This document shows positions 28,798-36,283 of a stretch of 64,000 nt of DNA, one piece after another; positions within the stretch are counted from its first letter, which is position 1; every line of letters starts with the position of its first letter. Position numbers and translations under genes: made by a program. The notes under the pieces are model-generated. The model made no database searches, was not told where the DNA came from, and saw only the letters and a list, made by a program, of their open reading frames with translations. The stretch lies in NCBI RefSeq assembly GCF_014332695.1, contig NZ_MBUA01000012.1, forward strand, positions 181,858-245,857, given 5' to 3'. The DNA is from Flavihumibacter stibioxidans (GTDB taxonomy: Bacteria > Bacteroidota > Bacteroidia > Chitinophagales > Chitinophagaceae).

Positions 28798-29592
28798 TTA
28801 CCTCACCCCTATCAGGCTCGACAACGGGTAACGTAAATTCCGGTAACTCATCATATCCACTTTTATGCTGCCCACACTGATTGGGCTTTCCACGCGCAGC
28901 GGAATTTTATTACCGTCATCACTTACCCAAACCACCATTTTCTCGCCGCCTTCAAAGATGGTTCCCTTTACGAGCAGGGGTTTGAACTTGATGGCGCGGA
29001 ACTTGCCGTATTTTGTCTTGATCGTTTCCTTACCCAGGTAGCGGATATAGAGGTTATAGGTTTCGTTATCGAGAAACATGGAGAAAGGGATCTTATCACC
29101 CACCTTGTATTTATTGAAATCAATATTGCGGGCATAGTAGATGGAACTGATCACATCCTGAACGCAATTGGGTACATTGAACACCCCGTCATTTGATATG
29201 GCTTTGTTCGCGGCATGGTCAAAATTCACTGTCTGGAACTTGGTATAACCGCCTTCGTACACATTCCTGATAAAGCGGTAAGGCTGCAATGACCCGGTGT
29301 CGATATATGATTCATACCGGTCGCGCACCTTAAAAAAACTGTCATAAAAACTATAGGTCTTACCATCCCCTACCACATGGTAAACGGTATTGCCATTCAG
29401 TTTGGTAAGGTTAACCAGGAAGTTTGCCTCCCCGGCCCCGATATACATTCCGGCCAGGGTATAAAACACTTTGAATGTAACGGACTCTCCATTCTGGAAA
29501 GCAACATTCCGAATGCCGCAGAACTCATTACCCGCATCAAGCCGGTATGAGACCAGTAAAGAAAGTACGGTGGCTATTAAAAATTTTCTCAT
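28798..29592 (-). CDS. DUF3108 secreted protein
   Basis: 264 residues with a signal peptide (to about residue 20, SYRLDAGN). The conserved DUF3108 pattern is present: NGESVTFKVFYTLAGMYIGAGEA near the N-terminus and FRAIKFKPLLVKGTIFEGGE, then VWVSDDGNKIPLRVES near the C-terminus. The fold is beta-rich, possibly LolA-like, and located in the periplasm. Function is unknown. The gene starts 4 bp after the stop of the flippase-like gene, so the two form an operon. Confidence 0.88.
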   Translation of the reverse strand: MRKFLIATVLSLLVSYRLDAGNEFCGIRNVAFQNGESVTFKVFYTLAGMYIGAGEANFLVNLTKLNGNTVYHVVGDGKTYSFYDSFFKVRDRYESYIDTGSLQPYRFIRNVYEGGYTKFQTVNFDHAANKAISNDGVFNVPNCVQDVISSIYYARNIDFNKYKVGDKIPFSMFLDNETYNLYIRYLGKETIKTKYGKFRAIKFKPLLVKGTIFEGGEKMVVWVSDDGNKIPLRVESPISVGSIKVDMMSYRNLRYPLSSLIGVR

Positions 29593-29596
29593 TTCT

Positions 29597-30610
29597 TCAA
29601 TTTTCTTTCGGCCTTCGCGACCCGAATACCCTTACCCTTATAATCAGCAAACTTCCCGCAATTGCCGGTACGATCAGGTTGACCAGCCAGATGGAAACCG
29701 TTGCTGTGATGACCCCCAACTGGTTAGCGCTTATCCATCCAAACAACTCCAATGCCAGCTTACCCCTGATTCCTAATTCAGCCAATGCGATAGTGGGAAT
29801 AATTGCCAGCACCAGGAACTGTATTGCAACCATCCAACCAGCCACCCACAGCGATCCCGTCACCTCAAAACATTGCAGCAGTAAGATATACTGAATCACA
29901 AATACTCCATACCTCATCAATGACCATCCAAACACTCTTAACAAAATTCTAACCGGCAGGTGGTCGATCACCAATAAGGCTTTACCCCATTTCTCCACTC
30001 CGGGTAATTTTTCCAACAGTCTTACCCACCAGCTTATACGAAGGTAAATTAACATCAACAATAAGCAGATGATTGTAAGCAAGAGACATAACAATCTTAT
30101 CCATAACAGGTTGGACTGCCAGTATTCCGGAAGGTTTAGTCCCATATATCCGAGATAAAACAACCAAAGGCCGATAGTACCCAGCCATAAAGTAACCAGC
30201 AGCTGGCTGAAGCTGCCTACCAGGGTCAGGGAAACCGCCTGCAACCTTTTGCCTTCCGGCAGGTAGAGTACACGCCCGCCGTATTCGCCGATCCGGTTGG
30301 GCGTATTGACTGCAAATGCCACTCCGGCAAGGATTGCCTTAAGAGCCTGCCATCCGGATATACGATGTAATGGCAGCAACAGTTCGCGCCATTTAAGTGC
30401 TTCCAGTCCCCAGTTTACCACCATAAGCAGGACAGCCACAGTGAATTTCCAGGCATTATTGCCCTGCAGAGACTGCCTGATGTGCAGCCAGGCATCAGGC
30501 AGATCAGGCTGTTGTTTGATTTGTTGGTATATGGACCAGGAGAGCCAGATGAATATTAAGGGGCCCAACCAGTAGTTGAGGAAGATTTTGATATTTTTGC
30601 TGTCTGACAT
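29597..30610 (-). CDS. Flippase-like integral membrane protein (LPG synthase TM family)
   Basis: 337 residues from the ATG at 30610 (MSDSKNIKIFLNYWLG); the frame is open upstream, but the only earlier start candidates lie within ruvC sequence. Eight or so TM helices and the conserved NRIGEYGGRVLYLPEGKRL segment (about residues 90-110) match the lysylphosphatidylglycerol synthetase TM region/UPF0104 family. Members are thought to flip lipids across the inner membrane. The gene is divergent from ruvC with only about 20 bp between starts, so the promoters must overlap. Confidence 0.82.
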   Translation of the reverse strand: MSDSKNIKIFLNYWLGPLIFIWLSWSIYQQIKQQPDLPDAWLHIRQSLQGNNAWKFTVAVLLMVVNWGLEALKWRELLLPLHRISGWQALKAILAGVAFAVNTPNRIGEYGGRVLYLPEGKRLQAVSLTLVGSFSQLLVTLWLGTIGLWLFYLGYMGLNLPEYWQSNLLWIRLLCLLLTIICLLLMLIYLRISWWVRLLEKLPGVEKWGKALLVIDHLPVRILLRVFGWSLMRYGVFVIQYILLLQCFEVTGSLWVAGWMVAIQFLVLAIIPTIALAELGIRGKLALELFGWISANQLGVITATVSIWLVNLIVPAIAGSLLIIRVRVFGSRRPKEN

Positions 30611-30629
30611 CCCCGTTAAAAATAACTTC

Positions 30630-31202
30630 TTGTCGCAAAAAAGCTCCAAAATAATTCTCGGCATTGACCCCGGCACCATCGTAATGGGCTATGGACTCGT
30701 TTCAGTAACCGGCCAGCAACTGTCATTACTGGAGATGAATGTACTTAAGCTCAACCCTAAAAAAGACCAGCACACGCGGCTTGAACTGATCCATCGGAAG
30801 GTAACCGAATTGATCATTGAATTCCGGCCAACCACCTTTGCCATCGAAGCGCCCTTTTTTGGGAAGAATGTGCAGAGTATGCTGAAACTGGGAAGAGCCC
30901 AGGGTGTTGCTATTGCTGCAGCCATTCAGGCCGGACTGGAGGTATGCGAGTATTCCCCCAAAAAAGTGAAGCAATCCATAACCGGAAATGGAAATGCCGA
31001 CAAAGACCAGGTCTGGAGTATGTTACAAAGGATACTGTCCATTAAAGGCACCCCCGACTATCTTGATGCATCAGACGCCCTGGCTGTTGCCATCTGCCAC
31101 TATTACCAGACCAACTCACTGGTACCAACAAACGCTGCAGGCAAGGCCAAAGGCTGGGAAGATTTTCTTCGCCAGAACAGCCATCGCATCAAAAATCAAT
31201 GA
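30630..31202 (+). CDS. ruvC: Holliday junction resolvase RuvC
   Basis: 190 residues when started at the TTG at 30630, which gives LSQKSSKIILGIDPGT, a normal RuvC N-terminus. An ATG at 30576 would add 18 residues lying inside the divergent gene and is less likely. RuvC resolves four-way junctions with RuvAB. Catalytic acidic residues are visible in GIDPGT (Asp), FAIEAPFF (Glu), and YLDASDALAVAICH (Asp pair). The stop codon overlaps the first possible ATG of the M20 peptidase gene. Confidence 0.95.
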   Translation: MSQKSSKIILGIDPGTIVMGYGLVSVTGQQLSLLEMNVLKLNPKKDQHTRLELIHRKVTELIIEFRPTTFAIEAPFFGKNVQSMLKLGRAQGVAIAAAIQAGLEVCEYSPKKVKQSITGNGNADKDQVWSMLQRILSIKGTPDYLDASDALAVAICHYYQTNSLVPTNAAGKAKGWEDFLRQNSHRIKNQ

Positions 31203-31219
31203 TTTTTAAACAACATCAA

Positions 31220-32749
31220 ATGAAACTACGTTCCCCATTGCTGCTGGTCACCGCGACCTGTCTTACCATTCAGATCCAGGCCCAGCAAACCATTGGGCAG
31301 GTGCGTAATTACCGCCAGGCCAATGAACAAAAGATCATGGCCGAATATCTTGAATTCCTTGCAATACCAAATGTTACCAGCGATACCGTCAATATCCGCC
31401 GGAATATTGATTTTATCAAAGGTATGATGGAATCGAGGGGCATTGAAGTGAAGCTGCTGGGTGGCCGCACACCCGGAGTGAACAAGGCAGTGATGGGGAA
31501 AGTGACGGTTCCCGGAGCTACCCAGACAATCGGATTCTATGCCCACTATGACGGCCAGCCGGTGAATCCAAAACAATGGGCACCCGGACTGGAGCCATTT
31601 AAACCGGTATTCCTGACGGCTGCCATAGAGAATGGAGGCAAAATCATTTCAGATTACCGGCCGGGGCAACCTATCCAGCCAAACTGGCGACTAAGTGGCC
31701 GGGGAAGTGCCGATGATAAAGCCGGCGTGATGACCATCCTCAATGCTTATGAGGCACTGGTAAAAAACAAGACCAAACTGAAACACAACCTAATCTTCCT
31801 TTTTGAGGGCGAGGAAGAAGAGGGTTCCACCCACCTGGATGAAATTTTCGAAGAACATACACAGGAACTCAAAGCCGATTGCTGGATCATATCTGATGGA
31901 CCCCGACATGTATCGGGAAAAAAATCCGTCGTATTTGGGGTTAGGGGCGATGTGAATGTCAGCCTTACTGTTTATGGCCCCAAACGCCCCCTCCACAGCG
32001 GAAATTATGGCAACTGGGCGCCCAACCCGGCAAGGATGCTGGTGGAGTTACTGGCAGGCATGAAAGACGCCAGTGGCCGGGTTTTAATCAATGGCTTTTA
32101 TGATGATGTCATTCCGCTGACCGTGCTGGAAAAAGAAGCCCTTGCCAATATTCCCGACATTGAGCAAACCCTGAAAAAAGAACTGGGAATAGTGGAACCT
32201 GAAGGCGGCGGACTACCCTTTCTCGAATTACTGAACCAACCCACCCTCAACATAAATGGAATTGCCAGTGCCAATGTTGGCGCCATGGCCAGCAATATTA
32301 TTCCCGCCAAAGCGGAGGCCGTACTGGACCTGAGACTGGTACTGGGCAATGATGCCGAACGGCAGGTAAAAAAGCTGACGGATCACATCCGTTCAAAAGG
32401 ATATCATATACTGGATCACGAGCCAACAGATGCAGAAAGAGCAACCTATCCTAAACTGATCAGGGTAAGTGATGGGACAGGTTATAACGCACAACGCACA
32501 CCGATGAATCTCCCCATTGCCAGGCAGGTAGTGAAGGCAGTGCAATCCACTACCACTGATAAGGTAGTGCTGCTACCATCGGCCGGCGGCAGTCTGCCCT
32601 TGTACATGTTTGAAACGATACTCGGTGCAAAAGTGGTCACCGTTCCTGTAGTGAACTACGACAACAACCAGCATGCTGAAAATGAAAATGTGCAGATCAG
32701 TTTCCTGTGGGAAGGAATAGAAACGATGGCTGCGCTTATGCTGATGTAG
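31220..32749 (+). CDS. Secreted M20-family dipeptidase
   Basis: 509 residues from ATG 31220, which gives a clean signal peptide (MKLRSPLLLVTATCLTIQIQ). An ATG at 31199, overlapping the ruvC stop, would precede it by seven codons. Metal and catalytic residues of the M20 family are visible: FYAHYDGQPV (His, Asp), GRGSADDKAG (bridging Asp), and LFEGEEEEGS (catalytic Glu pair). A dimerisation domain follows. It cleaves small peptides, probably in the periplasm, with two zinc ions. It ends at the palindromic repeat at 32752-32826. Confidence 0.93.
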   Translation: MKLRSPLLLVTATCLTIQIQAQQTIGQVRNYRQANEQKIMAEYLEFLAIPNVTSDTVNIRRNIDFIKGMMESRGIEVKLLGGRTPGVNKAVMGKVTVPGATQTIGFYAHYDGQPVNPKQWAPGLEPFKPVFLTAAIENGGKIISDYRPGQPIQPNWRLSGRGSADDKAGVMTILNAYEALVKNKTKLKHNLIFLFEGEEEEGSTHLDEIFEEHTQELKADCWIISDGPRHVSGKKSVVFGVRGDVNVSLTVYGPKRPLHSGNYGNWAPNPARMLVELLAGMKDASGRVLINGFYDDVIPLTVLEKEALANIPDIEQTLKKELGIVEPEGGGLPFLELLNQPTLNINGIASANVGAMASNIIPAKAEAVLDLRLVLGNDAERQVKKLTDHIRSKGYHILDHEPTDAERATYPKLIRVSDGTGYNAQRTPMNLPIARQVVKAVQSTTTDKVVLLPSAGGSLPLYMFETILGAKVVTVPVVNYDNNQHAENENVQISFLWEGIETMAALMLM

Positions 32750-32751
32750 TT

Positions 32752-32826
32752 CCACCCGTCGGGTGGCTTCCGACGAAATTTCACCCGTCGGGTGGCACCC
32801 GACGGGTGAACCAGACGGGTGAACCA
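32752..32826. repeat. Nested ACCCGTCGGGT palindromes and 13-bp tandem repeat
   Basis: An odd palindrome CCACCCGTCGGGTGG (32752-32766) is followed by a perfect 14-bp stem TTCACCCGTCGGGT with GGC loop (32780-32810). The 13-mer GACGGGTGAACCA then occurs twice in tandem (32801-32826). It lies between the convergent peptidase and HIT genes and shares its core with 21388-21430. Confidence 0.85.
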
Positions 32827-32853
32827 GGCGCGGATAATTCCCGTAATGCCTTA

Positions 32854-33243
32854 TTAAAGGAATGCCAGGATCTTGTCCTGTGCGGCTTTCAGCTCTTCCG
32901 CATCCACCTTCATTTTGCCCCGGGTAAAATTCAGGTCATCGGTTTCCTGCAGGGGCACCAGGTGCAGGTGGGCATGTGGCACTTCCAGGCCTATAACGGC
33001 AGAGCCTACACGCTTGCAGGGAAATGCTTTTTCAATGGCTGCTGCAATGGGCCTGGCAAATACCAGGATTTCTGAAAGGTAATCGTCGGGGATCTCGTAA
33101 AATTTATCCACCTCAATTTTGGGCACGACCAGCACATGGCCATGAACCATGGGGTAAACATCCAGAAAAGCGTAGAATTTGTTGTTTTCGGCGATCTTGT
33201 AGGAAGGGATTTCGCCGTTGATAATTTTCGTGAATATGGTCAT
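32854..33243 (-). CDS. HIT-family nucleotide-binding protein
   Basis: 129 residues. The histidine triad is exact, PHAHLHLVPL, with His90, His92 and His94. MTIFTKIINGEIPSYKI and HGHVLVVPK are typical of the Hint/HinT-like branch that hydrolyses AMP-lysine and related phosphoramidates. Length and lack of a signal peptide fit a cytoplasmic enzyme. The start overlaps the upstream gene's stop by 4 bp (ATGA), so they are coupled. Confidence 0.95.
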   Translation of the reverse strand: MTIFTKIINGEIPSYKIAENNKFYAFLDVYPMVHGHVLVVPKIEVDKFYEIPDDYLSEILVFARPIAAAIEKAFPCKRVGSAVIGLEVPHAHLHLVPLQETDDLNFTRGKMKVDAEELKAAQDKILAFL

Positions 33244-33947
33244 CTTGCGGTGATTGTATGCAAATCAGCCCCCAATGACATCGTCAGTTTAATTTCTTTT
33301 GTCTGCCAGGTATCAAAGAATGGCTGCCAGCGTCCCATATTGTAGAACATCCCGAACACTTCACGCTCCACGTTATCTGTCCACAGCTCATCTTTTTTCT
33401 CCCATTCCACATTCGTCACCCTGCCCGATGCATCGATGGTCACCACAAAGTTATGATTCCAGTTGGGAATGGTATTGGCTTTATAATAGGCAGCACTGAA
33501 ATAATCCACCAGCGGCTGCATTCCGAACATGTAAACGGGTTCAATTTTTACTGCGTACCAGCGCTTGAGTTCGGCAATATCCTCACGGGTAAACCCTTGC
33601 GGAATATGGTCAAGTTCAATCCGGAACTGGTCACCGGAATTTACAAAAGCGCCACTAACCTGCTGGCCCTTATAATAATAAATAAAATGCTCCAGGCTGT
33701 CATTCGGTTCCAGCCGGACCAGAACGGTATCTCCATTATTGAAAAACACCCGGGGACTGATCACTTTATCGTTTCTGAACTGGCAATGCATCAGCGCGTT
33801 GCCTTTTTTGTCAAAAAACAGCCATTCTCCCTGCTTGCGTCCCTGTTTATCAAGCTCATTCAGTTTCATGCCCTGCCACTTGATGGTGCGTTGCGCTACC
33901 AGGCCGAGTGGCATCAATAAAATCGCTATAAGGAGATTTCTGAACAT
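33240..33947 (-). CDS. Secreted protein with MORN-like start and TonB-C-like end
   Basis: 235 residues. A signal peptide (to about residue 19, LGLVAQ) is followed by a MORN-type variant repeat (LDKQGRKQGEWLFFDKKGN). The C-terminus (VVTIDASGRVTNVEWEKKDELW and later GRWQP) resembles the TonB/TolA C-terminal domain of Bacteroidota energy-transducer-like proteins. There is no membrane anchor for energy coupling, so a soluble periplasmic role is more likely. It is co-transcribed with the HIT gene. The proposed promoter leaves almost no 5' leader. Confidence 0.7.
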   Translation of the reverse strand: MFRNLLIAILLMPLGLVAQRTIKWQGMKLNELDKQGRKQGEWLFFDKKGNALMHCQFRNDKVISPRVFFNNGDTVLVRLEPNDSLEHFIYYYKGQQVSGAFVNSGDQFRIELDHIPQGFTREDIAELKRWYAVKIEPVYMFGMQPLVDYFSAAYYKANTIPNWNHNFVVTIDASGRVTNVEWEKKDELWTDNVEREVFGMFYNMGRWQPFFDTWQTKEIKLTMSLGADLHTITAR

Positions 33948-33951
33948 GGCG

Positions 33952-33979
33952 CAAAATTATCAGGCCAATGTTACCACAA
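33952..33979 (-). promoter_or_regulatory. Promoter with little or no leader
   Basis: TTG (minus strand, 33977-33979), 17 bp, then TAATTTTG (33952-33959), an exact Bacteroidota match. Only 4 bp separate the -7 element from the ATG at 33947, so the mRNA may be leaderless. Confidence 0.5.
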
Positions 33980-34083
33980 CGTAAAGCCAATGTTACGGGA
34001 AGGTTACCAAATTGTTAAGGGGAGGTAGGGGACCCGATGTGAGTAACCGGTTTTTGACCGGGTGGAAAGTAAATGCTATAAAA

Positions 34084-34109
34084 AAAGCAGCCGCAATTGC
34101 GACTGCTTT
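34084..34109 (-). terminator. greA terminator
   Basis: AAAGCAGTCGCAA and its complement with one mismatch form a stem followed on the minus strand by a run of seven T. It lies 40 bp after the greA stop. Confidence 0.75.
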
Positions 34110-34148
34110 AAAACACATTGAATCCTTCGGGTATGCAACAAAACCCGT

Positions 34149-34622
34149 TTATGCAGTGATTTCTTCTACTTTAAACTTAAGAATTCCCGCCGGGGCTTTA
34201 ACTTCAGCCACCTCCCCAACAGTTTTACCCAGCAGTCCCTGCCCGATGGGCGAGGTTACCGAGATCTTGCCCGACTTCAGATCAGCCTCCTTTTCGGAAA
34301 CGATCTGGTAAGTAACGGTCTTCCTGGTTGTCATATTGGACACAGTAACTTTTGTGAGGATGGAAACCTTGCTGGTATCGATCGCATCAGCTTCCAGGAT
34401 CCGGGCATTGGCAAGATCTCCTTCCATTTTTTTGATCTTGGCCTCCAGGATCCCCTGTGCCTCTTTAGCTGCATCATATTCGGCATTCTCACGCAAATCA
34501 CCTTTTTCTCTTGCTTCCGCAATCGCTCTTGAAGCGGCAGGACGCTCCACAGCCTTCATATGCTGTAGTTCCGCCTTCATTTGTTCAAGGGTTTCTTTAG
34601 ATACATAAATTACATCAGACAT
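34149..34622 (-). CDS. greA: Transcription elongation factor GreA
   Basis: 157 residues, the standard length. It rescues backtracked RNA polymerase by stimulating transcript cleavage. The N-terminal coiled coil (residues about 8-75) ends in the signature GDLRENAEYDAAKEAQ, whose acidic tip residues enter the polymerase secondary channel. The C-terminal FKBP-like domain contains SPIGQGLLGKTVGE. It has a strong Shine-Dalgarno, unusual for the phylum, and a terminator-like hairpin in its 5' leader. It is expressed alone. Confidence 0.98.
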   Translation of the reverse strand: MSDVIYVSKETLEQMKAELQHMKAVERPAASRAIAEAREKGDLRENAEYDAAKEAQGILEAKIKKMEGDLANARILEADAIDTSKVSILTKVTVSNMTTRKTVTYQIVSEKEADLKSGKISVTSPIGQGLLGKTVGEVAEVKAPAGILKFKVEEITA

Positions 34623-34628
34623 AATTAA

Positions 34629-34634
34629 CCTCCT
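34629..34634 (-). promoter_or_regulatory. Strong Shine-Dalgarno AGGAGG of greA
   Basis: AGGAGG lies 6 nt before the greA ATG on the minus strand. Bacteroidota genes generally lack such sites, so its presence is notable. Confidence 0.8.
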
Positions 34635-34659
34635 TTGGTTAAAAAGTAAAAAAAAAGAA

Positions 34660-34688
34660 CAACGCCTTCAGCAGATGCGAAAGCGTTG
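34660..34688 (-). terminator. Terminator-like hairpin in the greA leader
   Basis: On the minus strand CAACGCTTT pairs with AAGGCGTTG (one U:G) around an 11-nt loop, followed by TTC and a run of nine T (34648-34659). It starts about 10 nt after the predicted transcription start and ends 26 nt before the ATG region. Confidence 0.7.
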
Positions 34689-34702
34689 CACTTAATTAGC
34701 TA

Positions 34703-34733
34703 CAAATATAGGGAACTTAATGCTATTGTCCAA
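34703..34733 (-). promoter_or_regulatory. greA promoter
   Basis: TTG (34731-34733, minus strand), a 20-bp spacer, then TATATTTG (34703-34710), an exact TAnnTTTG. Transcription would start near 34698, just before the leader hairpin. Confidence 0.65.
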
Positions 34734-34752
34734 GATTGCCAGTAAATAAAAA

Positions 34753-34775
34753 GGACTGCCTAAAGCAGGCAGCCC
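34753..34775 (-). terminator. Terminator of the second susCD pair
   Basis: GGGCTGCCT and AGGCAGTCC form a stem (one mismatch) with a 5-nt loop, flanked by A5 and T5, 47 bp after the susD stop. It can work on both strands. Confidence 0.8.
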
Positions 34776-34822
34776 TTTTTATCTAAAATATTGATCTTTA
34801 GCTATTTAGAATACATTTTGGA

Positions 34823-36265
34823 TTATTTATCCCACCAAACAGGGGTATAATTGTGGTCTTCACCCTGGGCTGCTACAGCCGCATCATAACTGGCTTTGTT
34901 GAGGGAGCCTTCCTTGGTAGGATAGCCCTGACGAACCGGAATACCGCGACTGTCAACCGCATCTTCGGCCGGCTCCAGTACGGGGAAACCTGTTCTTCTC
35001 CAATCACTCCAGGCCTCATAACCATTCAGGTAGTTGTGTACCCACTTCTCGGTCATAATGCGCTCAATACCATTTCCGGCCACATAGGGAACATTGGCCA
35101 TATATACAGCGTAATCAGCCGCATCATACACACCATTCATTTCCCAGGAAGCCTTGATGGCATTAGCGTAATGATCAGCCGCAACCGCATCACCACCGTC
35201 AATCCAACCAAGCTTCGCAGCCTCGGCCATCATGAACAGTACCTGGGGGTAGTTGAAAATTCGCGCCGGACTGGTTGGTCCGCGGAATGCATCACCAATG
35301 CGGCTGTAGGCTGCCGGAATGTTCTTGGCAGAAGCAGAACCATATTCCAGTCCTACATAAGGCGTAGAACCCGACAGTTTTTCAGCATAAACGGCAATGC
35401 GCTTATCGCCATTATCCAGCATATAATCCGCCAGTTTGGTACTGATCGCATAATCATTACGGTTACTGATGGTATAGTTGGAATACCAGGGGTTGAAATA
35501 GTTGGGATCGTTCAGGAATTTAAAATTGATATTATCACCATTTGAAGCAAGTACACCACCGCTGGCATTCATTGCCGCGAGGAATTCTGCCTTACCCTTG
35601 GTCGCATCCACTTTGGAAAGGCGAAGCGCCATGGTCATGCGGAGGGTATTGGCAAATTTTTTCCAGGCACCCATATCACCGCCCAGCAGGATATCACCGG
35701 CAACACCATTTCCAGCATCTATGGAAGAAACGGCTGCTGCGAGTTTGGTGAATACATCATTGTAAATAGATTGCTGGGAATCATAGGCGGGTGAAAGTCC
35801 ATCAGACCCCTTCAGCGCCTCCGTATAAGGAATTGCGCCCCAACGGTCGGTCATATGAATGAAATAATACGATTTCAGGATGGAGGCTACTGCCAGTTGA
35901 TTGGCCTTGCTGCCATTACCGTCACCGGAACCCGGTGCACTGGTATTTACCATATCCTCAATACGCTGCAGGTCATACAGCGGGTTCAGGAAGAAAGTAT
36001 TCCAGTCGAAGTTCCGGCCATTGTAAAGGGAAGCCCCGGGATAGGGTCCCTCAGCCAGATACTGAACATAAAAATTGCCTGCGTTGATGGAAAAAGCCGC
36101 ATCATCCACGTACATGAGTGCACTGGTCAGCAAAAATTTTGTTTCCAGTGCATTCGGACTGGGCTGATTCGGGTTGACGTTAAAATCATCATCAAACTTT
36201 GAGCAGGAGGCAGCACTGGTTGCCAGTGTAGCACAGATCAAGGTCTTATATAAAATGTTTCTCAT
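34823..36265 (-). CDS. SusD/RagB-like outer-membrane lipoprotein (SusD-like_2 type)
   Basis: 480 residues. The lipobox SAASC puts the lipidated Cys at 21, followed by SKFDDDF, an acidic surface-export signal. The NVNPNQPSPN segment and the WSDWRRTGFP motif near residue 430 are typical of the SusD-like_2 subfamily. It pairs with the SusC-like protein upstream (18 bp gap) to bind and pass a ligand. No enzyme, sigma factor or regulator is adjacent, so the ligand could be a glycan or a peptide. Confidence 0.94.
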   Translation of the reverse strand: MRNILYKTLICATLATSAASCSKFDDDFNVNPNQPSPNALETKFLLTSALMYVDDAAFSINAGNFYVQYLAEGPYPGASLYNGRNFDWNTFFLNPLYDLQRIEDMVNTSAPGSGDGNGSKANQLAVASILKSYYFIHMTDRWGAIPYTEALKGSDGLSPAYDSQQSIYNDVFTKLAAAVSSIDAGNGVAGDILLGGDMGAWKKFANTLRMTMALRLSKVDATKGKAEFLAAMNASGGVLASNGDNINFKFLNDPNYFNPWYSNYTISNRNDYAISTKLADYMLDNGDKRIAVYAEKLSGSTPYVGLEYGSASAKNIPAAYSRIGDAFRGPTSPARIFNYPQVLFMMAEAAKLGWIDGGDAVAADHYANAIKASWEMNGVYDAADYAVYMANVPYVAGNGIERIMTEKWVHNYLNGYEAWSDWRRTGFPVLEPAEDAVDSRGIPVRQGYPTKEGSLNKASYDAAVAAQGEDHNYTPVWWDK

Positions 36266-36283
36266 TGTTAATTGTTTTTTCGA

